NCBI GenBank assembly: GCA_023376005.1
Contig: CM042143.1
Span: 89,060,267-89,124,266, forward strand
Direction: 5' to 3'
Source of the DNA: Doryteuthis pealeii
Lineage: Eukaryota; Mollusca; Cephalopoda; Myopsida; Loliginidae
DNA length: 64,000 nucleotides
Position numbers and translations under genes: made by a program. Shown in pieces: positions 1 through 11,114 of the stretch (the first letter of the stretch is position 1; each line of letters starts with the position of its first letter). The notes under the pieces are model-generated. The model worked only from the letters and a program-made list of their open reading frames with translations, was not told the DNA's origin and ran no database searches.

Positions 1-204
1 AGGTTCAATATCGGCCCTTGCCAACTCAGCGTATGAGTAGCACATGGATCTGTGTGGTAAAGTGAGGAGCTGATGGTGGGTGTGGTGCTCCACCTCAGAT
101 GCTAAAATAATCTCCTTGCTCTAGCGTTAGAGAAAAGAGGATAGACTCCCTCGCTGTCTGGCTGATACTGACATTAGGCCGCCCCGACGACTTTACTTTT
201 AAGA
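1..204 (+). repeat. SINE S1, tRNA-derived, cut by the window edge
   Basis: It starts at the B box (GGTTCAATATCGG) and continues through the family body (GAGTAGCACATGGATCTGTG, CTCCACCTCAGATGC, CTCCCTCGCTGTC) to the 3' end GACTTTACTTTT. Confidence 0.75.
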
Positions 205-653
205 CTCTTTAGATTTTCAGTCTAACACTCTGCCAAAGGAAATCATTTCAGCTTATTATCAACAATTGCTCATCATTTTAATTAATAGAAATTATTAAAG
301 AAAATCCAAAAAAAAAAAAAAGAATGAAAAACAAAAGAAAAACTAAGAATAAAAATAAATAAATAAAAAACCTTTTGAAGATAAAGAAAAATATCTGAAA
401 AATCAAACTGAAAATATTAAATGTTGTAACAAAAAAAAAAAAAAGAAATAAAAAGATTTTTCAATAATTAATTTTCTCTTTTTGGAGGAAATTAGACAAT
501 CTTATTTCTTAGGAAGGACAATAAAAGAAAGAAAAGAAAAAAATCTTTGGTCGTTATTGATTCAGTGGACAATTGAGTTTTGGTGTAGATGAGGGTTGAT
601 CAGGAATGTGTAATTTATAACAATGGATGAAAAATGGCAGATTACTGCATTTG

Positions 654-722
654 TGGACATAGCTCAATGGTAAGACATTTGACTGGAGGCTATACGGTCA
701 AAGGTTTCAATCTAGATGGCTT
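654..722 (+). repeat. tRNA-like SINE head (family S4)
   Basis: A box TAGCTCAATGG and B-box-like GGTTTCAATCTAG at tRNA spacing; no CCA end or intact acceptor stem is visible. Confidence 0.45.
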
Positions 723-751
723 TTATTTACACTTATTAAGATAACTTAGGT

Positions 752-1390
752 CAGTTGATTGGCTGGTTGGTTGGTTGGTTGGGTTTTTATTGCATGTCAA
801 CCCTTATTGGGTTATTTTATGCTGAAGACGTTTTTCTTTTATTTATTCTTGATGGGTACTCAATTTTTTTTTCAAACTCAATTTCTTTTAAACACATTTT
901 TTAAAAACTCATTTTGTTCTATTTGACCCATAGATGGGACCCTAACAGGTACTACCACTCCGGGTCAGAGTGGACCAGGGAGTAATGGTGATGAAGGGGT
1001 AATCCACATTTCTCAGAGCTTCAGATTTGGAACTTAACCATCAGATAGATTTTAATGTCATACCCAGGACACTAAGGCCCTCAGCCACCACCTTCTAGCA
1101 CATATATGATAAAAAGTGGTTTGCCATAAGGGTAATAGGGTTGGGACAATCATATAGGTCCTAGGACTTGACGTGACTATCCGATCAATTGAAGGGTGTC
1201 TCTCTGACTGGCCATCTAGCCTAAGTTAGTGCCAAAGAGTAGTGTTGCATGTCATGGACTGCTCAGCCATGAGTATTCCGTCCTTAAGCATTATGAGTTG
1301 CAGCCCATGGCTAACAGGTGGCTCCATTGTAGATATTTTACCCCTCTGCAGAGGTGCAGTCAACGTATTCTACTGCTTCAGCCAACAGGT
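752..1390 (+). repeat. Long repeat R1, nearly full copy
   Basis: R1 runs from a GGTTGG-rich head and ATGTCAACCCTTATTGGGTT through GATGGGACCCTAACAGGTAC, GGTCAGAGTGGACC, TTTAATGTCATACCCAGGAC, AAGTAGAGTGTTGCATGTCATG-type sequence to CTCTGCAGAGGTGCAGTC. No conserved frame is shared between copies, so it is non-coding; its class is unknown. Confidence 0.7.
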
Positions 1391-1548
1391 TGGTAAACTT
1401 ATCTCCCAAGCCATTGCAAGTAAGTTTGATCTCTACTCAATCCATGATAATAAATCTAGACTTGCAATTTAACGCAGAAGTTATTAAATTAAAAGTACAG
1501 TAATCTTTTGTTACTTATATTTCCAGTGTTAATCATTCAAAAAGTATA

Positions 1549-1650
1549 TTCATCAGCTCTTTGCTGACAATGGATGCCATTTAGAGGACTTACTAAGAGC
1601 AATAGCTGACAGGGATAGGTGGTGAGAAAGAGTCAAGGGTATCAGTGCTA
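1549..1650 (+). mobile_element. LINE C-terminal fragment, same family as 28325
   Basis: The frame reads IHQLFADNGCHLEDL and AIADRDRW followed by a stop, matching the C-terminal block seen at 28440-28500. Confidence 0.5.
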
Positions 1651-1769
1651 TTTGCACAACTTTTCCAATATATTTGTTGGTTATATGGTTGTTTTTAAGG
1701 CCTGTAAAAGCTTGTTAGATTATTTAATGCTGAAGTTAGACATTTTTGTAGGTATTGTCTAAATAGTAA

Positions 1770-2003
1770 AAAAAAAGTAAAGTCGACGGGGCAGCCTAAA
1801 GTCGGTATCAGCCATACAGCGAGGGAGTCTATTCCCTTTTCAATAGCGCTAGACCAAGGAGATTGTTTTAGCATCTGAGGTGGAGCGCCACACCTACCAT
1901 CAGCTCCCTGTGCTACTCATATGCTGAGTTGGCAAGGGCCGATATCGAACCTGGAACCTTGTTATTCCTAGCCAAACACTCTACCGACTGAGCTAAACCA
2001 TTA
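1770..2003 (-). repeat. SINE S1, nearly full length
   Basis: Its complement begins TTTAGCTCAGTCGGTAGAGT (A box), then a B box GGTTCGATATC, and ends GACTTTACTTTTTTTT. Confidence 0.8.
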
Positions 2004-2344
2004 TGCTCTCATTGTCAGAATGGAGAAATGACGTGTCAACGCTTGTTACGTTATGATACTCCTTTCCGAATGGAGTGATGATGTGTTGATAGTAGAAATA
2101 TTTATATACTTATCTCTCTGGACTGGTACTACATCGAAGAGGCTTGAATCTTCATTGCTGAGTCGATGCTGGAGTTGGCTGACAATTCCTGGATGTTTGG
2201 AGTCTGGCAAATCAGCTTGGGGTGCTGGGGGGACATTTTGCCTTGTGCCATTTAGAGTTTTTAGTAATAACACAAGGCAACTTCTTTTTTCTCATGAGAT
2301 TTTTATTTCTCCTAAGTCACAACAGCTGAGAGCAAAATCCCATG

Positions 2345-2518
2345 TCTTGCTCTTTCAGGGCATTGTACTGAGGTGGAGCGCCATACCTACCATCAGCTCC
2401 TTACTTTACCGCACAGATCCCTGTGCTACTCATAACGCTGAGTTGGCGAGGGCCGGTATCGAACTAGGAACCTTGTGGTTTCTAGCCGAATGCTCTACCG
2501 ACTGAGCTAACCCAGCCC
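2345..2518 (-). repeat. SINE S1, 3'-truncated
   Basis: Head GGGCTGGGTTAGCTCAGTCG with A and B boxes and the first part of the body; it stops at the CTCCACCTCAG block. Confidence 0.75.
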
Positions 2519-2544
2519 CGAAATAATTAATGATAATTATTTGT

Positions 2545-2605
2545 AAACAGTTTACCCCTCTGCAGAGGTGAAGTCTGTGTATTCTAAAGCTCCAGCAGAT
2601 GGGGC
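2545..2605 (+). repeat. R1 3' end
   Basis: TTTACCCCTCTGCAGAGGTG and TATTCTAAAGCTCCAGCAGA are the R1 terminus. Confidence 0.6.
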
Positions 2606-2868
2606 TGGAAATTGTGTTATATAATTTATAGGTAGCCTATTAATTCTGTACGTAAGTGTAGTGTAGATTTTAAAACAATGGTTAATGGTAAGATACAGGA
2701 AGATGATTGACACTTTTGTTAACCTATCCTTCTGGTTTGCCAGTGTGAATGTGGGAAGTTAAAGAAAATCTGTCTTTGGTTGGCTGCTGATGGGAACGGA
2801 TCAAAATGGCTGGCTCCATTCAATTAGCGAAATTTTCATACAAATTCCAAAAAGTCAGTGCGTATTAT
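2606..2868 (+). repeat. Composite repeat TR1, left-end copy 1
   Basis: It shares AGATGATTGACACTTTTGTT, TTTGCCAGTGTGAATGTGGG and the CAATTAGC-AAATT block with 3340-3600 and 24000-24240. Confidence 0.6.
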
Positions 2869-3300
2869 ATACAAGATATATTTTCCTTTTTTATTGTTTT
2901 TTTTATTTTTAATTTTGTAACCCAAATTTAGGAATGAGTGTATATACACAAATAATAATAATAAGTTGGACAAATATTAAATTTAGCTGCTACAAATTCT
3001 AAAAAGTCAGTGTGTATTATATACAAGATATGGTATTCTTTAGTATTTTTAGGGTGGGGTCTGAATTTTGTAACCCAAATTTTGGGCTACGTGTTATACA
3101 TGAATAATAAAAAGTTGAACAAATGTTAAATTTACCTGCTATAAATTCTAAAAAGTCAGTGCGTATTATATACAAAATCTGGTTTTATTTTCAGAATTTT
3201 CTTGGCCAATTCTAGTGATGCGTGATATATATGAGTACATGCTATACACGAATAATGACGGTAAGTTTATTGAGATAAAAATATTCAACTTTTGAAAAAT
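2862..3300 (+). repeat. Three tandem units of about 125-140 bases
   Basis: AAAAAGTCAGTGCGTATTAT starts each unit at about 2869, 3001 and 3150, followed by TTGTAACCCAAATTT and a CGAATAATAA-type end in at least two units. Confidence 0.7.
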
Positions 3301-3339
3301 GACTTTTTCATTTTTTTTCTGTTAGTCATTCAATATATT

Positions 3340-3660
3340 GTTAAATAATTCATAGGTAGACTATTAATTATGTACAGAAGTGTAGCCTATATTTTAAAAT
3401 AATGGTTAGTGGAAAACACAGAAAGATGATTGACACTTTTGTTAACCTTGACTACTGACCTACTCTTCCGGTTTGCCAGTGTGAATGTGGGAAGTTAGCA
3501 AGAGAAAATCAGTTTGTTGGCAGACAACTGAATGAGATGGACTGCCATGGTGTCTCTCATCCAAGTAGCCAAATTCTTACACGTGTTGTTGGTCTTGGAT
3601 CTTAAATAAATAAACTATGAGCTTGAAACAAAAACAAAGTCTTGTTCATTAAAAACAAAA
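3340..3660 (+). repeat. Composite repeat TR1, left-end copy 2
   Basis: It matches 24000-24310 through CTATTAATTATGTACAG, GTGAATGTGGGAAGTTAG, AGAGAAAATCAGTTT and GATCTTAAATAAATAAACTA. The AATAAA near 3604 is LTR-like. Confidence 0.65.
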
Positions 3661-3687
3661 GTAACAAGAAAGGACATCCAAGAAGTA

Positions 3688-4203
3688 GATAGATCCAGAA
3701 TAACAGAAGATCCAGCTAAGACCACCAGCCCAGAGATAGACAGATCCAGAATAATGGAAGATCCAGCTAAGACCAGCCCAGAGATAGACAGATCCAGAAT
3801 AATGGAAGATCCAGCTAAGACCAGCCTAGAGATAGACAGATCCAGAATAATGGAAGATCCAGCTAAGACCAGCCCAGAGATAGACAGATCCCGAATAACA
3901 GAAGATCCAGCTAAGACCAGCCTAGAGATAGACAGATCCAGAATAACAGAAGATCCAGCCAAGACCCGCCTAGAAATAGACAGATCCAGAATAATGGAAG
4001 ATCCAGCTAAGACCAGCCTAAAGATAGACAGATCCAGAATAATGGAAGATCCAGCTAAGACCATCTCAGAGATAGACGGATCCAGAATAATGGAAGAATC
4101 CAGCTAAGACCATCTCAGAGATAGACAGATCCAGAATAACGGAAGATCCAGCTAAGATCAGCCCAGAGATAGACAGATCCAGAATAACAGAAGATCCAGC
4201 TGA
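3688..4203. repeat. 48-base minisatellite, about 10-11 units
   Basis: The unit GAAGATCCAGCTAAGACCAG plus CCCAGAGATAGACAGATCC and AGAATAATG repeats with few changes. Because 48 is a multiple of three, both strands stay open (117 residues on plus at 3754-4107, 149 on minus at 3615-4064). The plus frame repeats MEDPAKTSPEIDRSRI. I see no start context or flanking coding sequence, so these frames are probably by-products. One 49-base unit (about 4085) breaks the plus frame. Confidence 0.85.
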
Positions 4204-4264
4204 TTAAGAAAAACATCTGGAAGACAGTAAAATAGAAGAAACACAAACTAAGTATCTGTGGGGA

Positions 4265-4625
4265 TTAAAATAAAGAATAACAAACTCCCATGAACCTTCA
4301 GACCAGAAGAACCCTCTGAGCATGTGCAGGAAAAAGGACCCACATCCAGCCACCAAGATAATCTTTCGGCCATTCGGACTTAGGCCTCAACTGGGACCAG
4401 ACACAATTACTGGACAGGAAGAAATTTCCTCTCCACATGGTAGCTATGACCGATGAATAAAGCCTGAATCCTAAAACAACTTTTTGTCTTTGTCTCTTCC
4501 TTTTCTTTCCTTTTCAGTGCGACCACCGAATATGATGGGGTTAAAAGGAAAACCTGTGAACACGCACCAGAAATAACCAGTGACCTTTAAACCAAACATT
4601 AAAATTCTTGTCACCCCACATATCT
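4265..4625 (+). repeat. Composite repeat TR1, right end
   Basis: CTCCCATGAACC, CCTCTGAGCATG, CGATGAATAAAGCCTGAATC and GTGCGACCACCGAATATG-like blocks recur inverted at 45850-46175. The AATAAA at about 4455 followed by a pyrimidine tract suggests an LTR-type polyA region. Confidence 0.6.
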
Positions 4626-4629
4626 CAAG

Positions 4630-5050
4630 TTATAGATGAGAAGGTTTATGCAACAATTGTAGGTGTACTAGTTCACCTAGTCCTAGCCAACGATTTATAC
4701 ACTTAAGTTAGTATCTTGCATCTGGTGCAACCCTCTAATATTAAGCTAAAATTTGGGTGTCAGAAAGTCACGATACACAAGTACACTAATTCATTATTCT
4801 ATGTACAAGACATGAGACTTTAATGAGTTGTGGTGCACCTGAGCTCTGTACACAATAAATTTCATTATCATACAGTATTTTCTTTTTTGTTTTTGATACT
4901 ATCTAGGACTATTTGTTGAAATTGCAGGCGTACCAGTTAGTCTAAGCCTAACTCCAGCAAATTATACACAAAGTTTGTATCTTGCATTTGGTGCAACTCT
5001 CTAATATTAAACTAAAATTTAGGTCTCAGAAAGTTGCATAATATGCGAGT
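4630..5050 (+). repeat. Duplicated 145-base unit split by a LINE 3' end
   Basis: 4630-4775 and 4905-5045 share TAGTATCTTGCAT-TGGTGCAA, CTCTAATATTAA-CTAAAATTT and TCAGAAAGT. The LINE remnant at 4780-4876 lies between them. Confidence 0.55.
4780..4876 (+). mobile_element. LINE 3' UTR remnant, same family
   Basis: ATTCTATGTACAAGACATGA, GAGTTGTGGTGCACCTGAG and AATAAATTTCATTATCAT match the 3' end of the three larger copies. Confidence 0.6.
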
Positions 5051-5324
5051 ATATACGATATCTATGCTATATTCATTTAGTGGTGAAAAACAACAAAGGA
5101 TTTAGAAATTAACTTCTTATATGTGTACCCCATAATTTTTACAATTGCCTGACTGCCTTGTGAGAGAAAAGGTCCTTTGTTTTGAAGAAAAAAGAAGAAA
5201 AAAAAAATCAGCTGAATATAAAAGGTATTGTAAAATTTCTCACAAATATTTTGACTGAAAAGATTTACAGTCAAATCATGCAGTACAGGTTGAGCAAGAA
5301 AAAAAAAATGAGTGAACAGTTTGG

Positions 5325-5402
5325 GTGAGAGAGAGAGGGGGGGTTCTTTCTCACTCCCTTTCTTACTCTCTGTAAGAAAGGGGTGAGAAAGACCCCCCCC
5401 CC
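5325..5402. repeat. Low-complexity hairpin
   Basis: GGGTTCTTTCTCACTCCCTT pairs with AAGAAAGGGGTGAGAAAGAC-type sequence, flanked by a G-run and a C-run. Confidence 0.45.
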
Positions 5403-5774
5403 AAAAAAAAAAAATCAGCCTTTTACTAAATTATTTTGTATGTCCAGTGATGCTGATAGCTTTTTGATTTAGTGCATCCTGGGACCCATATATTTGCTTT
5501 GAATGAGTCCCCGGGAAAATTTATGGGTCCCAACTAAAGCTGTCTAACTCCTACATTGTAACCTATCCTGTGTAATTCCTTTCTAAGAAACTATTGAAAT
5601 GTATTTACAGTTTGCTTGAAATGGTGAGGGAAGAAAAACACTGGGACACATGGATGTGATTTTACAGCGTCCCTTTAGATTTTTGTGTGTCAGGGACGCA
5701 GGACACCTACCTATCAGAATCTCTGTATGTTTAATCAGAAATTTGTCCAACTGATAATGTCTACTAGAGTCGGG

Positions 5775-6075
5775 GGGGGGAGTCAAAGTTTAGGTACCGG
5801 ACATATATACCAAAAAAGGGGGAAGTCCCCTTAAAGAAAAATTGTGATATTGTAAAAAGTACCAGGTGCCTCTAAGAGGGAAGATAATTCCTAAAATGAG
5901 GTAACCAAGTGAGTACTGCAGTACTATTAGAATTTTTTGTAATTTAATCATTGTAGTTCTTTTAAACAATAAGAAAAACATTTTTTTTAATCTATATATC
6001 AATCTTCCGTTATCATCCTGCAACACCCTCTGGTTAAAAATTAGACTGTCCAAATTGTTCAAGATGCTATGCAAA
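5775..6075. repeat. Foldback family FB-H, partial copy
   Basis: GTCAAAGTTTAGGTACCGG, AAATTGTGATATTGTAAAA and GAGGTAACCAAGTGAGTAC match FB-H at 45058-45593. Only one end is well preserved. Confidence 0.5.
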
Positions 6076-6299
6076 AATGTAAATCCAGATTATCTGGTGT
6101 CACTTAATCGCAGCTTTCTTATTTGACCGAATTTAAAAAATTAAACATTCCAAATTGTCTTGCGTTGCTTAAAGGCTCAACCTAAATTTAAACTGAATTG
6201 AAAAAAGTTATATGTTTGTTTCCCCCCATATTTTTTTAGGAATATGTGCAGAAGTTGGTTTTCATTGTCAAGGGAGTTTTATTTAAGCAAGAAAATATA

Positions 6300-6795
6300 T
6301 ATATATATATATATATCCACATTTTCCTCTTCTCTAAACCATATATATGTGGTTGAGAGAAGAGGAAAATGTGGATATAACAACACAAACGACTATGTTC
6401 AATTGATATTTTGTCTCATTATTGGTTGAAGACTTTGGTGACACACTGAACTCACACATTCGACCACTCTCTAAACATAACAATTTCTCTTCAAAGTCAA
6501 CTGATTGACCCCACAAAAAATGAAAACACCATTTCTACACATTCCAAGCCTTCCTGACTTTCTTCTCATTCCCCTAGACTACCCACCAATAACCCATCCC
6601 CTTTTCTCTCCCTCCCCCATCCATTTACCTTTTCACTATAAAAACAGAATGTACAAGCACTTAAATCAATAAACTTCTGAAGTCTCAATTAATAATGAGA
6701 TGAAATATCAATTGAACATTTGTGTTGTTATAGCCACATTTTCCTCTATTCTCAACCACATTTTGTCAGATTTATTCAATCTTTCATTCCTCATA
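6300..6795 (+). repeat. Repeat R2 bounded by (TA)n
   Basis: The ends are CCACATTTTCCTCTTCTC and CCACATTTTGTCAGATTTAT; GTGGATATAACAACACAAAC and its complement-like GTGTTGTTATAGCCACATTT make it partly inverted. AATCAATAAACTTCT near 6667 is a polyA-like signal. Confidence 0.5.
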
Positions 6796-6825
6796 TATAT
6801 ATATATATATATATATACCAATCCC

Positions 6826-7105
6826 TCTGCATGACCATTATGTGACACAAGGTCAATTTCTTAAGCGGAGTTTAACAGGTTTAAATTCAGAGATTTCCCT
6901 TTTCCTAGACTGATTGCTTAACCAAAAATTAAAGAGAGCAGTCCACCCTACTATTTATCCATATCTGGAAGGAGAATAGTTGGATTCATACCTTTCCCAA
7001 GAGTATTATTGCTATGTGTAATGCAAACTGCCTCATCCTGGATTTGAACTCATCTCATCATTTCAATTTCCTATGATGGTAACCATCACACCAGATTCTT
7101 CCACA
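6826..7105 (-). repeat. SINE S2, tRNA-derived
   Basis: The complement begins GAATCTGGTGTGATGGTTAC (A box), then GAGTTCAAATCCAGG (B box), and ends with GTCACATAATGGTCATGC. The same family occurs at 36690 and 57468. Confidence 0.7.
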
Positions 7106-7781
7106 CAAAACAAGAAAATATAAAATGAAGCAAAAACAAAAAGTCAAATATTCAAGTTGATATAAGAAAATTTTTTTATTAGCATTAAATTGCACAAACA
7201 ACCAGTTTAAACTGGTCAGTTTCAGGATCAAGTCAGAAAGTTTTGTATTTTTTCATTTACAGTCAAGTTTACATTTAGGACAAAAAACAAGAAAAAGAAC
7301 AAGTTTTGCAAGAAAAAAGAAAAAAAAAAAAGTCTTTCTTTTTTAACCAGAAAATAATTCCTTAATTGCACCCCCACTCCCCTAAAAAACAAAAAAAAAC
7401 AACTTAAAGAACAATGAATAAAATAGATAATGAAAAATTATGTTAAGAATATTATTTTTACATTACTGTAAAAATAAACCACCAAAAAACATCAACATAA
7501 TAATAATAATAATAATAATAGATAATAAAAAAATTAAAAAATTAAATTGAATATATTTAGAGTGGAACATTTAAAGGAAAAAAAAAAAGTAAACTTTTCT
7601 GTTTTATGTCACCAAAGGTAAGCCTAATATTTTTACAATGGTAAAAGAAAATAAGAATTAGAAACCAAAGAACACAATCAGAAAATAAAAAGGTATTTGG
7701 TTTGTTAACGACATTACCTGCAAAACCTCCCCCACAAAAGAAAAAAAAAAAAAGAAAATGATACCACTTAAAAATCCCTTG

Positions 7782-7813
<32 letters not shown>

Positions 7814-8015
7814 TTTGATTATATTTAAAAGAGACAATTTTGGTTTCAGTAAAACATTTAAAAAAGAAAATTTTTGCTGATCAATCATTTTCATAAAATC
7901 ATTGGATGTATTTATAATAAAACTGATTTTATCCAGTTAATTGCAGTCACATAGTTTAAAGGTTGCATTAAAAAAACAACATTCTAAAGCACCTATCATA
8001 TAATGGGTGTGATAA
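7106..8015. other. A-rich stretch without genes
   Basis: Poly-A runs (longest at 7782-7809), a TAA run at 7499-7520 and short A/T-rich words only. No exon or repeat family recognised. Confidence 0.5.
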
Positions 8016-8017
8016 TA

Positions 8018-8532
8018 CAGGCTGATTGAAAAGTAATTCCCTATTTTAATCTATAAGATGAAATCTGAACAGTTATCAATACTTGGGAGAATATTGAAGA
8101 TTTGATTTTTATGCAAGATGGTACTCCCCATTTTGCTATTGTTAATAAATAGCTGAATCATCATTTTCCTGGGAGATGAATGGGTAGACGTAGTCCTCAT
8201 GAGTGGCCAGAAGCCCTGATTTAACACCCTGAGACTTTTTTCTTGGGGCTGGTTGAACAAGCAAGTCTACTTCAGGAAACCAACAAATTTGGAAGAACTT
8301 TAAGGACAAATACAAGAATTTATTTCTGCCATTCCACAAGAGTTCCTGGGAAAATCAGTTAATGTGACTCCCGAGCGAGTTGAGAGGCTGGAGGTGAATG
8401 CTAGTGCCCATGTAGAATTTTAAATAAAACTCCATGTTATGTGTGTTGTTCTCATTCATTTTTTGTAAAAATAATGATTCAGAAATAAATTATAAGATTT
8501 TTAAAATAGGGAGTTAATTTATAATCACCCTG
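8018..8532 (+). mobile_element. Decayed Tc1/mariner-superfamily (mariner/IS630-type) element
   Basis: The ends are inverted: CAGGCTGATTGAAAAGTAAT at the left and the complement of CAGGGTGATTATAAATTAAC at the right, both continuing TCCCTATTTTA, flanked by TA on each side (8016-8017 and 8533-8534), the usual target duplication of this superfamily. Inside, frame-shifted pieces match transposase C-terminal features: FMQDGTPHFA near 8107, SPDLTP and DFFLG near 8212-8245, and TPERVERLEVNASAHVEF before a stop near 8424. The length of about 515 bases shows that most of the transposase, including the first catalytic Asp, is missing. Stops and frameshifts make it inactive. Confidence 0.75.
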
Positions 8533-8534
8533 TA

Positions 8535-9240
8535 TATTAAAAATTGATCTAATTGAAGCTAAAACATTCAGGTCAGATCTTACAGAAATGTATTAATCTT
8601 ACTTTATATATTCATCTTAATTAATTAATATTAATTAATTATTAATCTTACTTTAATACAGAACAAAAGCAAATTGAAATGCAGAGAAGATAGTTTTGCA
8701 TCAGTCTTAAAAGTGGAGTTAACCTGTTTTGAAAACCAGTGTTTGAAATTCTTTTATATTACTTTGACCACTGATACCATTTTATGAACATTTTTTGGGA
8801 CACTGTCTAAAATGTTTATAGATATTATAAATTTTAAGTGTAAATAAATAGACTGGAATTGTAGAAAAGAAGTCCAAACTATATACCAGCTCACAGAGTC
8901 AACAAGTTAATCTTTAACAACCATTCCTACTATTTCTAATTGTGTGTTTGTGTATCTATATATGAGTTAAACCTAATGAGTCCAATATACCTACTAATTT
9001 GCTCTACTTAAGTATCAAGCACTTTTTACATTTTAGCTTTCGAGAATCCTAGGAGTTTATATACATATATTTTTATATATAATTTTTTTTTTCTTTTGGC
9101 CAAGTGTTATATAGTGTTGATTTCTTTCGCTTGGTGCGACCCTCTTGTTCTTTTCTTTTTAAAATATTTTTCCCCAGGTGAAGTTTGGTAGTATATTTTT
9201 ACTAACAAATTATTTGCTGTTTTTTTTTTCTTACCACAAG
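8535..9240. other. A+T-rich stretch without genes
   Basis: Contains TTAATTAATTAATA near 8620 and a weak match (CGCTTGGTGCGACCCTCTTG, 9130) to the unit at 4730; otherwise nothing recognised. Confidence 0.45.
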
Positions 9241-9259
9241 GGTTTACTAATAAGATTAG

Positions 9260-9262
<3 letters not shown>

Positions 9263-9305
<43 letters not shown>
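9263..9305. repeat. (TA)n microsatellite
   Basis: An uninterrupted TA run. Similar runs lie near 6295, 6797, 10160, 18470, 22693, 31930, 33422, 35305 and 61562, usually at element ends. Confidence 0.85.
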
Positions 9306-9308
<3 letters not shown>

Positions 9309-9554
9309 AGTGGAATAGATAAGAGTTATCATTTAAGTCAAATTGATTTTATAAACAATGTTTCATGGCACTATTCACTTTTGTTTTTTTATTTCTTCCA
9401 TTTTCTAATCAAATGAATAAGTCAATTCTATTTAAAAGTCAGAATTAAAAAGATAACCCAAGCCATATGTGACAAACTTACAAATAGCAATTATAGTCAT
9501 TTTTATTACAAGGCACATCAGATTTTATTATTAATATCAATAGTATAAGTAAGT

Positions 9555-9715
9555 AAAATTGGCAGAGTGGCCTATTGTCGGTATCAGCTGGACAGCGAGG
9601 GAGTCTATCCCCTTTTCACTAGGGATATTTTTTGCTGAGGTGGAGCACCACACTTACCGTCAGCTCCCCACTTTACTGCACAGATCAGATTACCCAAGCT
9701 GTGCTACTTGTATTT
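9555..9715 (-). repeat. SINE S1, head missing
   Basis: Body and 3' end are present (TGTCGGTATCAGCTGGACAG on the plus strand) but the tRNA-like head is absent. Confidence 0.7.
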
Positions 9716-10153
9716 ATAGATTAAAAAGGGATTAATATTCTTACAGTATATTTACTAAATTGAACTTATTTTAGTGGTACTTTAAAATTACATTAAATTG
9801 GCCAAAACATTTTATTTAATAATATTAATTATTATAATAATGTAATGACAAAATATGTTTTTGTTTTTACATGATAAGTATGTGGTAACTTTTGCTGGTG
9901 ATCTAGTGACAGCAAACTCCCCACCCTATACTATTGCTGAATTTATCAAATTATTATTACTATCACCACCAGACTTTATCATCCCATAGTGACATTTTCA
10001 ACTCTGTGTGTGTATATGTGTGTATGTATATATATATATATATACACACACACACAGGTATATATAACAGACAGGTAAGTTGGACATGATTCTATTTGGG
10101 ATCATTTATATCCTCTGTATAGCCACAATGCATGGCCATTCAAATGCACAACA

Positions 10154-10197
<44 letters not shown>

Positions 10198-10394
10198 ATT
10201 AGGTGTAAAGAAATATTTCCAAAGATTTAAAGGGTTACAAAACATTACAATCCCATCCATACGACCGGATGCAACACAAAACAAATATAGGTATTGCAGA
10301 TTTTACTAGTATGTAAAGTAGTGACTACTAGGTGTTAATAAGATCATATAGTAGTAATCTCTTGATACAGGTAGGAAGGGTGGTAAGTTGCCTG

Positions 10395-10615
10395 CTTGAG
10401 AAAAAAAAAGTATTGGCAAAACCAAGTATTGGACCCTCCCAACCACAAAAAAAAAAACAAGTATTGAAGAAGAAGAAAAAAAAAGAACCAAGTATTGGGT
10501 GTGTGTGTGTGTGTGTGTGTAAAGGTATTGAAGAAAAAATTATTGAAGAAAAAAGTATTGGGGGATGTATTGACACCCCTCCCCCCAAAAAAGTATTGAG
10601 AAAAAAGTATTGAAA
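10395..10615 (+). repeat. Degenerate AAGTATTG tandem array
   Basis: AAGTATTG or GTATTG recurs about eleven times, separated by A-rich spacers and one (GT)n tract. It creates open frames on both strands that are not genes. Confidence 0.65.
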
Positions 10616-11114
10616 AAAAAAAATGGTCAGGCTTTGATTTGAATATTGATAGTGACTGTTTTATTGCAGAAGTGTTAGTGTTTTGGCCAACTAAGCAGGT
10701 CAATACTGAGTAAAAAAATCTGAATTTTATGAAAAGAGAAAGATCAGCATTTTGGCAGTCAGACGAGACAGCAGTTGATGAATTTTGATGCAAAGGGAGA
10801 TCAAGTATTAAATATATAAATAACTCAAATAAATAGGAAGGGGGGAGAAGAGGAGTAGGAGAGGGGGAAGAGGAGGAGGAGGAAGGGCAGCACAAAGATT
10901 TGATACCACGTTGCTATGGTAACTGTAGCCATATTGTTTTGATTGTATAAAACAAAACGGCTATATTTTGTCTTGGTGACCCCAACCCATTTCATTTTGA
11001 TTTGAGTCTCGTTTTAATTTACCCAGCTCAAAAAATGGAAACATCTTTAAAAATTCCTCCTTCATCAAGCAACAAAATTAATGAATAATATCGTAATGGT
11101 CGAGAGAGAAGGTT

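Noticed and set aside
1984..2003. S1 heads as true tRNA genes
   Set aside because: A and B boxes are present but acceptor stems do not close and the sequence continues into a shared SINE body.
2053..2505. 150-residue plus-strand frame
   Set aside because: It spans the antisense of SINE S1 and unassigned DNA; codons follow the repeat, not a protein.
3615..4107. Two long overlapping frames (149 residues on minus, 117 on plus) as a repeat-protein gene
   Set aside because: Both are open only because the 48-base unit is a multiple of three; no start context, splice sites or outside coding sequence support translation.
3688..4203. CRISPR array
   Set aside because: The units are head-to-tail without unique spacers, in eukaryotic DNA.
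10344..10895. 183-residue minus-strand frame
   Set aside because: It is low-complexity Phe/Ser/Leu sequence from the AAGTATTG array, a GT run and A-rich DNA.
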